Part shown: positions 32,152-38,739 of the stretch, in pieces
Layout of the letters: every line of letters begins with the position of its first letter
Numbering within the stretch: the first letter of the stretch is position 1
Assembly (NCBI GenBank): GCA_016188675.1
Contig: JACPHJ010000169.1
Coordinates: 1 to 38,739, forward strand
Length of the DNA: 38,739 nucleotides
Direction of reading: 5' to 3'
Source of the DNA: Planctomycetota bacterium
GTDB lineage: Bacteria; Planctomycetota; Brocadiia; Brocadiales; Brocadiaceae
Made by a program: the position numbers and the translations under genes
Notes under the pieces: generated by a model
Told to the model about the DNA's origin: nothing
The model's input: only the letters and a program-made list of their open reading frames with translations
Databases searched by the model: none

Positions 32152-34476
32152 TCATTTTTTCTTTTCCTTAGTAGCAGTGGTAGTTCCGTGCTCGTCCTTT
32201 GGCAACAATTCGAACATGTTTTTGATAGACTTGGTGAATGGTTTGAATGGCACGGGATGGCTTTCCGGTTTTAAAAAGGTTCCGCCGATTTCCACCATGG
32301 TTAATTGTTTTCTTACCCCTCCTACCACGAGGTCAAACAACTTTCCCACAATAGGAATTTGAGAAAAAAAGTCCCTGCTGAACCCCGTGACAACATTTAT
32401 ATGGAGGTCTCCGTTAAGGCTGATATCTCCCCGCCCGTTAAGTTCTATTGAATCACTATAGATCCTTCCATCATCAATATGGATTATCCCGTCTTTGACG
32501 ATGAATTTTGCCTGTGCGCTGTGAAAGCTTTCTTTTTTTGGCAGGCTAAGGTTGAGAAGGTTGAAAACACTAAGGATGATAGGCACGTCTGAGAGATAGC
32601 CCTCGTTTACATTAAATTGTCCCTCTGCATAAAAATTTTTGGGATCGGTACCGCTTCCGCGATACTTGATCCTGCCATAAAGAAGTCCTGACCACTGTTT
32701 TTCTGTTTTCGCAACCTTCTGTGCCAGTTCTTCCAGTATGATTCTTGAGAAGTTCAACTCGCCTTCGTATTGATATGGCTCGGTATCTAAATTGACGGAT
32801 AAGGCTCCTTCCACATGTCCGCCGCAGCATTTGGCGTCGATGTGTTTGCTTAAAAAATGACTCTTATTAATTTCCAGTATTCCTCCTATCCCATGGAGAA
32901 AAATATTGTATTTGCTGTGATTCATATCGCAGTCCCTGAGATTGATTTCTATTGAATAGTTGTTGTCCTTTTCTTCCTTAAAATCTTGGAAATTGGCAAT
33001 GATGTCTACCTTGCCTGTTGGTTTCAGGTTTGTCCACAGCTTATCGCCTATTCCCTTTGCGGGTAAATCTTTCAGGAGGGATTCTGTGAGTGACAGATTA
33101 GGTATGTGGAGGTTAAATATCTTCCTCTCGTTTTTTAAATCATAGACGCCGTTCATTTCGGTAAAAATGGACTGGCCGCCGCATTGGATGAAACCGCTTG
33201 TGTCTGTAAATAAGATAATATTGTTACACAGCTTGAATTGTCCGTTTACGTGTGATATCGGCAGTGGAAAATTCTGTGGATTTATTTCCAAATCCTTGCA
33301 ATCTACAGCCAGAAAGCAGCTGCTTTTCTCTTTTTCTCCCACATTATACTGTAAGTTCAGGTCTACTAATCCGGTGGGGCGTATTTTTGACCATACCTGC
33401 TCGCCGAATTCGGATATGGGTATATTTTGTAAAAATTCCTGATTTACAAATAAATTAGGAATTGTCATTACAAAGGTTTTTTTCGTTCCATAAAGATCAA
33501 ACTCCCCGCTGAATTCGGCCTGTGAAATACTGTCCCCGCTCTTGATATAGCCCACAATGCCTTTTAGATAGAGTTTCTCTGTGTTCAATTCTACGTCACC
33601 ATTCAAGTTGTAAATCAGAAAAGGCCAGTCTTCATACATAGCCTCCAGCCCGTTGAGATTGATGTTGACGACGTAATACTTTTTCTTTTGTTTGTCCTTA
33701 TTATTAAATTCCGCACTGCAGGAGACATTGATTTTTCCTGTGGGTTTATAGTTATCCCACAGCATCTTTCCAACATAGGGGAATCGCGCCAAAAATCCCT
33801 CGTTCAGCATAATATTCTTTGCGTTTGCCTCAATATCCAGACTGGGAATGTTGGGATGGAGACCCATGGTAAATGAATAATTCCCCAGGAATTCGTCGTC
33901 GATATTCCCTTTGATAATAATATTCTTAAAAGAGCCTGCGTAAGGCAGGAACGTGATATCAACGCCTGACAACTTGATTTCCGGACTATTTGTCTGCGGG
34001 TCTTCCTTGATATGAATCTTTAAATCCCTGATCTCAAGACCCTGATTTAGAATATCCATATACGCCGGCATCTCGGTCTTGTCAAAGTACGACTTAATAG
34101 TGTTCAGGAGTGACCAAATATCCGTGGGTTTTTCGATGGTCAGTTCGGGGGCAATAACGATTGCGTTGCTAATATTGAGCTGGCCCTTTAGAAGGCTTTG
34201 CAGGTTGTGTTTTAGCACGATTCTGGGGATTTTTAGAGACTTGCCCAGTACGTCTTCGGAAGTGCCTGTAAAAGAGAGGTTGTCAATGACAATCCCTTCC
34301 AGCAAATCCATGTGTGCGCGTTCAATTTTTGTTTCTCCAAAGTCTTTTGTCAGGCTCAGCAGGCGACTCTTTATTGCCTCATCCGATGTTGTCCGTTTGA
34401 CAATAATATATCCGGATGCTACAATCCCGACGATAAAACAAACGATGACAGAGACAATAATCAGTGTTTTTTTCAT
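32152..34476 (-). CDS. AsmA-like envelope protein
   Basis: This 774-residue protein has a single N-terminal membrane helix (about 4-26) and an extended beta-rich periplasmic body. Three internal copies of a W-x-N/K-x-(K/R)PTG-K-V-D motif are visible ('LWDNYKPTGKINV', 'VWSKIRPTGLVDL', 'LWTNLKPTGKVDI'). The C-terminal AsmA-type region includes 'ELNGRGDISLNGDLHINV'. AsmA-like proteins are thought to bridge the inner and outer membranes and support lipid transport. The gene lies 62 bases upstream of the acetyl-CoA synthetase start, reading the same way, but a functional link is not obvious. Confidence 0.8.
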   Translation of the reverse strand: MKKTLIIVSVIVCFIVGIVASGYIIVKRTTSDEAIKSRLLSLTKDFGETKIERAHMDLLEGIVIDNLSFTGTSEDVLGKSLKIPRIVLKHNLQSLLKGQLNISNAIVIAPELTIEKPTDIWSLLNTIKSYFDKTEMPAYMDILNQGLEIRDLKIHIKEDPQTNSPEIKLSGVDITFLPYAGSFKNIIIKGNIDDEFLGNYSFTMGLHPNIPSLDIEANAKNIMLNEGFLARFPYVGKMLWDNYKPTGKINVSCSAEFNNKDKQKKKYYVVNINLNGLEAMYEDWPFLIYNLNGDVELNTEKLYLKGIVGYIKSGDSISQAEFSGEFDLYGTKKTFVMTIPNLFVNQEFLQNIPISEFGEQVWSKIRPTGLVDLNLQYNVGEKEKSSCFLAVDCKDLEINPQNFPLPISHVNGQFKLCNNIILFTDTSGFIQCGGQSIFTEMNGVYDLKNERKIFNLHIPNLSLTESLLKDLPAKGIGDKLWTNLKPTGKVDIIANFQDFKEEKDNNYSIEINLRDCDMNHSKYNIFLHGIGGILEINKSHFLSKHIDAKCCGGHVEGALSVNLDTEPYQYEGELNFSRIILEELAQKVAKTEKQWSGLLYGRIKYRGSGTDPKNFYAEGQFNVNEGYLSDVPIILSVFNLLNLSLPKKESFHSAQAKFIVKDGIIHIDDGRIYSDSIELNGRGDISLNGDLHINVVTGFSRDFFSQIPIVGKLFDLVVGGVRKQLTMVEIGGTFLKPESHPVPFKPFTKSIKNMFELLPKDEHGTTTATKEKKK

Positions 34477-34783
34477 TATAATTTAATTTCTCCTTTTCAA
34501 GGATAAATTTATAATAAAGGTTACTTTTATTCCAGATTTATTTCAAGTGTAAATTCCTAAAAGGGTTAAAATAAGCATGGTGTAAAAATCCTTGCCGTAT
34601 ATGTGAACTTGGCATATAATTTGGCAGTTAGATTCTTCGCTCAGCTCAGAATGACAAATTGTCACGCTGAACGGAGTGAAGCATCCCAGCTATGGACACT
34701 TTGGAATTTCTATACATTTGATAAGAATGCAAGATTTCTGGCTCTGTTCATCCAAAACTTAATTCATTATTCTTTTTTTCTCC
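34477..34783. other. Divergent intergenic region with a dispersed repeat
   Basis: About 300 bases separate the AsmA-like and UDP-sugar pyrophosphorylase genes. It holds an inverted repeat at 34631-34685. I see no RNA gene. Promoters for both genes should lie here but cannot be assigned. Confidence 0.5.
34631..34685. repeat. CTTCGCTCAGC-type inverted repeat
   Basis: Arms of 26 bases (34631-34656 and 34660-34685) match inversely at 20 positions around a three-base loop. Words such as TGTCACGCTGAACGGAGTGA are typical of dispersed bacterial repeats. It resembles the unit around the GIY-YIG gene in style but not in sequence. Confidence 0.6.
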
Positions 34784-36217
34784 ATGATAAGCAGAGAAAC
34801 ACTGGAAAAAGAGTATCCAAATTATAAAAGGTGTATCGAAAGCGCCTTTGAATCGTGTCAGTCCCACCTATTCAGGTGGTGGGATGAAATAACCGATGCA
34901 GAAAAGAAGCGCCTGTTGGAACAAACAGCCGCGATTGACTTCCAATTTGTACAAAAACTTTTCAATGACAACCGCCGGAAAACTAAAAATTCCCTTCTGG
35001 GAGATTTAGTTCCACCTCAAATTACACCTATCCCGAAAACTGCCCGTGAACTGGAGCTTGCGCAAGGAGCAAGGCAAATCGGAGAAGCATCCTTACGAAG
35101 GGGAGAGATTGCGGTTCTTACGGTTGCCGGGGGGCATGGGACACGGTTGGGAAGCAATGGGCCAAAAGGGACGCTCCCTATTGCGCCGATCAGCGGTAAG
35201 AGTATCTTTCAACTCCATGCTGAGAAAATACGCGCAGTCCAGCAAAAATACCACACGTATATTCCCTGGTACATTATGACCAGCGAGACGAACGACCGTG
35301 TAACGCAGGATTTTTTCCAATCGCATCGTTTTTTTGGATTAGACACTGAACAGGTATGCTTTTTTACTCAGGGTATGCTTCCTGCGGTCGACCTTCGCGG
35401 GAAATTGCTGATGAACTCTAAATCTGACATCGTCATGAGCCCCAACGGTCACGGAGGCACTATTATTGCCCTTAAGGAAAAGGGCATTCTTGAGGATATG
35501 GAAGAGCGCGGCATTAAACATATTTTTTATCATCAGGTTGATAATGTATTAATAAAAATTGCCGATCCGGTTTTTGTTGGCCATCATTTGAAGAATGATG
35601 CGGAAATGTCATTAAAAATCGTTAAGAAGCGCCACCCGGAGGAAAAGGTCGGCGTTGTAGTGCATAGCAACGGGCATTTACAGGTGATCGAATATAGCGA
35701 ACTGAGCCATGAGGATATGCACGCAAGAAATGAGGACGGCGCTTTGAAATATGACGCAGGAAACATTGCGGTGCACATGATTAGCATCGATTTCCTTGAA
35801 AAAATATATCAACACGGTGATGCGCTTCCTTTTCATGCCGCCCTTAAGAAAGTTCCATATTTGGATGACAAAGGTGAAACGATCAACCCCGAGGAAAATA
35901 ATGCCATTAAATTTGAGAGTTTCATCTTTGATGTGCTGAAATACATAGAGAAGGGCGTAATTATGGAAGTCCTTCGCGATGATGAATTTTCGCCGGTAAA
36001 AAATATGGAAGGGGAGAATTCTCCAACTACCGCAAGACAGGACATGATTAATTTATTCGGCCGGTGGCTGCGCAATGCGGGCATTTCTGTTCCTGCAGAC
36101 GCGCAAGGCAATGTCATCGGCTTAATAGAGATTAATCCTTGCTTTGCACTGGATGAAGAGGAATTGAGAAATAAGATAGACAAGCATTTGCAATTTAACG
36201 GCAATTTAATTGTATAG
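34784..36217 (+). CDS. UDP-sugar pyrophosphorylase, eukaryote-like (UDPGP type 1)
   Basis: The 477-residue protein belongs to the UDPGP type 1 family, which forms UDP-sugars from UTP and a sugar-1-phosphate. The nucleotide loop 'TVAGGHGTRLGSNGPKG' is clear. 'ISGKSIFQLHAEKI' and 'PWYIMTSETND' follow, with 'SPNGHGG' and 'DNVLIKIADP' later, all in family order. It resembles UDP-GlcNAc/GalNAc pyrophosphorylases of eukaryotes; similar proteins occur in planctomycetes. Whether glucose-1-P or GlcNAc-1-P is used cannot be decided here. Pgi follows 337 bases later, so both serve sugar phosphate supply for envelope polysaccharide. The start ATG lacks a strong ribosome binding site. Confidence 0.9.
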   Translation: MISRETLEKEYPNYKRCIESAFESCQSHLFRWWDEITDAEKKRLLEQTAAIDFQFVQKLFNDNRRKTKNSLLGDLVPPQITPIPKTARELELAQGARQIGEASLRRGEIAVLTVAGGHGTRLGSNGPKGTLPIAPISGKSIFQLHAEKIRAVQQKYHTYIPWYIMTSETNDRVTQDFFQSHRFFGLDTEQVCFFTQGMLPAVDLRGKLLMNSKSDIVMSPNGHGGTIIALKEKGILEDMEERGIKHIFYHQVDNVLIKIADPVFVGHHLKNDAEMSLKIVKKRHPEEKVGVVVHSNGHLQVIEYSELSHEDMHARNEDGALKYDAGNIAVHMISIDFLEKIYQHGDALPFHAALKKVPYLDDKGETINPEENNAIKFESFIFDVLKYIEKGVIMEVLRDDEFSPVKNMEGENSPTTARQDMINLFGRWLRNAGISVPADAQGNVIGLIEINPCFALDEEELRNKIDKHLQFNGNLIV

Positions 36218-36279
36218 GAATTTTCGTTTTATTTATGCGGGTTAGCGGGCGATGCATGCTATAAGGTTAACAGTGGTAG

Positions 36280-36519
36280 AGACGACCCGCCGGGTCGTCT
36301 ATACAAATCGAAGTATGCCCGAAGGGCAGAAAGTATATAGGCGGGGGATGAAGCCCCCGCATGTGAGAAAACCAAATATATAGCCCCAATCGGGGCGGCA
36401 GAAATTAAGGAACATGGAAATAATAATAAATTTCTTTCACCCCTTCGGGGCTGAATTTGTGTTGTTCTTTTACTCAGGGGGCTTCACCCCCTTGCTATAC
36501 GCTGGCAGCCCTTCGGGCT
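36280..36519. repeat. Cluster of GC-rich hairpins (REP-like)
   Basis: The UDPGP-pgi gap holds at least seven hairpins: a perfect 21-base palindrome AGACGACCCG-C-inverse (36280-36300), TGCCC/GGGCA (36316-36328), GCGGGGG/CCCCCGC (36341-36360), GCCCC/GGGGC (36383-36396), CCCC/GGGG (36440-36450), AGGGGG/CCCCCT (36476-36492) and AGCCC/GGGCT (36507-36519). Several loops are TTC or TTCA. Density and layout resemble REP clusters mobilised by RAYT transposases; none is encoded here. Confidence 0.65.
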
Positions 36520-36554
36520 TGAAAAAGGTATAATTTAACAAACGAGGATATAAC

Positions 36555-37970
36555 ATGGAAGGTAAACAAACGATACACTTTGATTTTAACAATATGATGG
36601 CCGATACAATCGGGCCGGAACACGGCATAACTGAGCAGGAGCTGAAAAACCTTGCACCCATTGCCAGCCGATATGTGAATGATTTAAAAGAAGAACGGGC
36701 CGGCGGCAAGTTGCAATTTCAAGATTTACCTTACCAAAAAAATATTACAGACGAAATAATCAAAACCGCAAATTCCCTCAAAGGAAAGTTCAAAAATCTT
36801 GTGGTTGTGGGTATTGGCGGCTCGGCGCTGGGCAATATTGCCACCCATACAGCGTTAAGCCACCCCTTTCACAATATCCTTACTGACCGGGAACGAAAAG
36901 GCTTCCCACGTGTTTTTGTGCTGGATAATATCGATCCTGACAGATTTTCCGGGCTTATAGATATTGTCAAACCTGAAGAGACCCTCTTTAATTTCATAAC
37001 AAAGTCCGGTACCACAGTTGAAACTATGGCTCAGTTCCTGATTATAGTTAAACGTTTGCGTGACAGGCTTGGCAAAGATTATAAAGGGCATATTATCACA
37101 ACCACGGATAGCGAGAAAGGCACTTTAAGGGAAATCACAAGACGCGAAGGTTTTCAGTCCTTTGTTATTCCCGCAGGGGTTGGCGGGCGGTATTCGGTAT
37201 TAACGCCGGTTGGCTTGTTTTCTGCTTCAATGAGCGGTGTGGATATTGTCGCCTTGTTAGATGGGGCGGCGTTTATGGATGAAGTCTGCAAGTCTGATAA
37301 TATATGGAAAAACCCAGCGCTCATGGGCGCTGTGCTATATTTTCTGAGCCATACAAAAAAAGGTAAAAATATATTAGTCATGATGCCTTATTCAAACGCC
37401 CTTAGCGGAGTGGCCGATTGGTTCTGTCAGCTCTGGGCAGAGAGCCTTGGCAAGAAATTTTCATTAAACAAGGAGGTTGTCCACGCCGGTTCAACACCCG
37501 TAAGGGCTATTGGCGTTGTGGATCAGCATTCACAGCTTCAGCTTTATATGGAAGGCCCTTATGACAAGGTGATAACTTTCCTGGCAATCAAGCAGTTTGG
37601 CAAGGAAGTGTCTATTGTAAGCGGAAACGATGTTGAAAGTGATTTGGCTTATCTCAAAGGACACTCACTAAACAATGTTATGAACGCGGAGTTTGAAGGG
37701 ACACGACTTGCCCTCACTGAGGAAAGACGTCCCAACTGCACCCTTGTTTTAGATGAGCTTTCCGCATTTACGCTGGGGCAGTTATTTTATCTGCTTGAAT
37801 TACAAACGGCATACGCCGGGAAGTTTTACAATGTTGATGCATTTGATCAACCAGGCGTTGAGGCAGGAAAGGTCAATGCCTTTGCGATGCTCGGGAAAAA
37901 AGGATTTGAACAGAGAAAGAAGGAGATAGACACACTTTTACAGAAGGCTCAGAGGAAATATTGCATATAG
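36555..37970 (+). CDS. pgi: Glucose-6-phosphate isomerase
   Basis: The 471-residue enzyme interconverts glucose-6-phosphate and fructose-6-phosphate. Motifs: 'VVVGIGGSALGN' (phosphate loop), 'FNFITKSGTTVETMAQF', 'GGRYSVLTPVGLF' and, near the end, 'FDQPGVEAGK' with the conserved Gln and Lys. Length and motif order fit the bacterial short-type Pgi. The 'GAGGATATAAC' leader contains a GAGG ribosome binding site nine bases before the ATG. The 36280-36519 hairpins lie just upstream and could shape expression between the pyrophosphorylase and pgi. Confidence 0.95.
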   Translation: MEGKQTIHFDFNNMMADTIGPEHGITEQELKNLAPIASRYVNDLKEERAGGKLQFQDLPYQKNITDEIIKTANSLKGKFKNLVVVGIGGSALGNIATHTALSHPFHNILTDRERKGFPRVFVLDNIDPDRFSGLIDIVKPEETLFNFITKSGTTVETMAQFLIIVKRLRDRLGKDYKGHIITTTDSEKGTLREITRREGFQSFVIPAGVGGRYSVLTPVGLFSASMSGVDIVALLDGAAFMDEVCKSDNIWKNPALMGAVLYFLSHTKKGKNILVMMPYSNALSGVADWFCQLWAESLGKKFSLNKEVVHAGSTPVRAIGVVDQHSQLQLYMEGPYDKVITFLAIKQFGKEVSIVSGNDVESDLAYLKGHSLNNVMNAEFEGTRLALTEERRPNCTLVLDELSAFTLGQLFYLLELQTAYAGKFYNVDAFDQPGVEAGKVNAFAMLGKKGFEQRKKEIDTLLQKAQRKYCI

Positions 37971-37999
37971 AGTGTAATTAGTGTCTGAACGAAAACGCA

Positions 38000-38419
38000 T
38001 ACCCTTGTCATTTCGACCGAAGGGAGAAATCTGTATTTTGGCTAGGAGAGAAAGCCTGTGCCTTCAACTGGCAAATATTATGTTTATCTACTCACAAACT
38101 GGAATAATACAGTAATGTACGTTGGAATGACCAATAATCTTATACGGCGAATTTATGAACACAAAAACAAGCTGGTTAAAGGATTTACTGAAAAGTATAA
38201 CGTAAATAAACTGGTTTATTTTGAAGAGACCCAGGATGTGATGGCTGCTATTACAAGAGAAAAAGAAATTAAGAAATGGCGAAGAGAAAAAAAGAACCAA
38301 TTGGTAAATCGTGTAAATCCAACCTGGAAAGAGCTAAGTTTAGAATGGTAGAAATCTCTCCTGGATTTTGTCCTGAACAAAAGATTTCTCGTCACTTCGT
38401 TCCTCGAAATGACAGGGTA
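38000..38419. mobile_element. Candidate mobile unit: GIY-YIG gene between inverted repeats
   Basis: The left end (38000-38032) and the inverted right end (38382-38419) share TACCC-TGTCATTTCGA, CGAAG and GAGAAATCT in the same order with small gaps. Further in, both carry AGGAGAGA (38044-38051 and, inverted, 38354-38361). The left copy of this word serves as ribosome binding site of the GIY-YIG gene. The total is 420 bases. A solo relative occurs at 15439-15467. I saw no target-site duplication. Confidence 0.55.
38058..38351 (+). CDS. Small GIY-YIG endonuclease-like protein
   Basis: The 97-residue protein contains a GIY-YIG domain: 'YYVYLLTN' and 'VMYVGMTNN' (the GIY and YIG strands in variant form), Arg and His in 'LIRRIYEHKN', and Glu in 'ITREKEIKKWRREKK'. 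It matches the stand-alone UPF0213/COG2827 type (about 80-100 residues). GIY-YIG enzymes cut DNA with one metal ion; this small type has no DNA-targeting domain and its role is not established. The start is GTG at 38058 with AGGAGAG seven bases upstream. It has no partner gene and is framed by inverted repeats. Confidence 0.88.
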   Translation: MPSTGKYYVYLLTNWNNTVMYVGMTNNLIRRIYEHKNKLVKGFTEKYNVNKLVYFEETQDVMAAITREKEIKKWRREKKNQLVNRVNPTWKELSLEW

Positions 38420-38739
38420 GATACCGGTTGTTAGCCTGGGTGGAATTGCCAACAATCTGAGAATTGTATAAACCCAGCGGAGTCTGAAGTCTGCAAGTGC
38501 TATGTATGTTGAAACAATGCTGAGAAGGAGAAGAAGTGGAGCGTCTCCTCTGCTCATATTGCCCCCATGCTCCAATTCCCAGTATTCGGATTTTCAGTTT
38601 TTATTAATAATGTAGAAAACCACGTCCTGTGGGCGTGGTCAGAGAACAACGGCTATGCCAGTTATACCCTTCGATAAGTATGACGGAACTGGTTTCGCCA
38701 TGCCGGTATTTTTCCAATGAGATGTTCTATTTTGAGTAT
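38420..38739. other. Right-edge region, possible end of an IS200/IS605-like element
   Basis: No convincing gene is present. ACCACG (38619-38624) and CGTGGT (38634-38639) form a hairpin with a GTCCTGTGGGC-type interior. It is followed by further short dyads (CGGCTATGCC, GGAACTGG...CCATGCC) up to the window end. Subterminal hairpins without long inverted repeats are a mark of IS200/IS605 elements, and the structure continues past the edge. The assignment is tentative. Confidence 0.3.

Noticed and set aside
38216-38575. Minus-strand ORF of 119 residues across the GIY-YIG unit
   Set aside because: Most of it is antisense to the GIY-YIG gene and its repeats; the N-terminal part has no recognisable domain.

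Overview
The window reads as a chromosomal segment of a moderately AT-rich, Gram-negative-type bacterium. The best guess is a planctomycete, possibly a Brocadiales (anammox-type) lineage. This is inferred from the gene mix: a eukaryote-like UDP-sugar pyrophosphorylase, a seven-bladed SBBP propeller protein, an AsmA-like envelope protein, an ADP-forming acetyl-CoA synthetase, and sat-aprBA. No rRNA or other marker gene is present, so the lineage is not proven. I saw no tRNA, rRNA or CRISPR array.

Layout. (1) 1-3,640 is accessory and decaying: a DUF2283 protein, a gene relic, a two-gene unit of a three-helix membrane protein plus a 901-aa STAND NTPase (candidate defence module), and a truncated nucleotidyltransferase antitoxin. 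(2) 3,685-7,245 is a signalling operon: a membrane hybrid histidine kinase with a c-type haem motif (DUF3365), followed by two response regulators. (3) 7,511-10,786 (minus) is a secreted seven-bladed propeller protein with a terminator. (4) 11,591-15,127 (minus) is a large MalT-like STAND/BTAD regulator. (5) 15,477-16,826 (minus) is an APC amino-acid permease. (6) 16,997-19,237 holds a TPR lipoprotein and AnmK, a cell-wall recycling kinase. (7) 19,275-19,933 (minus) is a TumE/TumA-type toxin-antitoxin pair. (8) 20,370-23,378 is a very long C-terminal processing protease. (9) 23,556-26,728 (minus) is an aprA-aprB-sat sulfate activation/APS reduction operon with a good sigma70-like promoter. (10) 26,869-28,698 (minus) holds a tandem HD-GYP protein, relics, and an antitoxin with a truncated MazF. 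(11) 28,790-32,089 (minus) pairs ADP-forming acetyl-CoA synthetase with a Pta-N-terminal-like protein. (12) 32,152-34,476 (minus) is an AsmA-like protein. (13) 34,784-37,970 is sugar-phosphate metabolism: UDP-sugar pyrophosphorylase and Pgi. (14) 38,000-38,419 is a small GIY-YIG gene framed by inverted repeats, and the right edge may be the end of an IS200/IS605-like element.

The most striking feature is a population of short dispersed repeats that sit both between genes and, in frame, inside conserved genes. The propeller protein, AnmK, the BTAD regulator and the permease all carry low-complexity segments that look like repeat-derived peptides inserted in surface loops. One exact 16-mer is shared between a coding insert (9,961-9,976, minus) and an intergenic repeat (16,856-16,871, plus). 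The three most interesting candidates are these in-frame repeats, the GIY-YIG/terminal-repeat unit, and the membrane protein plus STAND pair.
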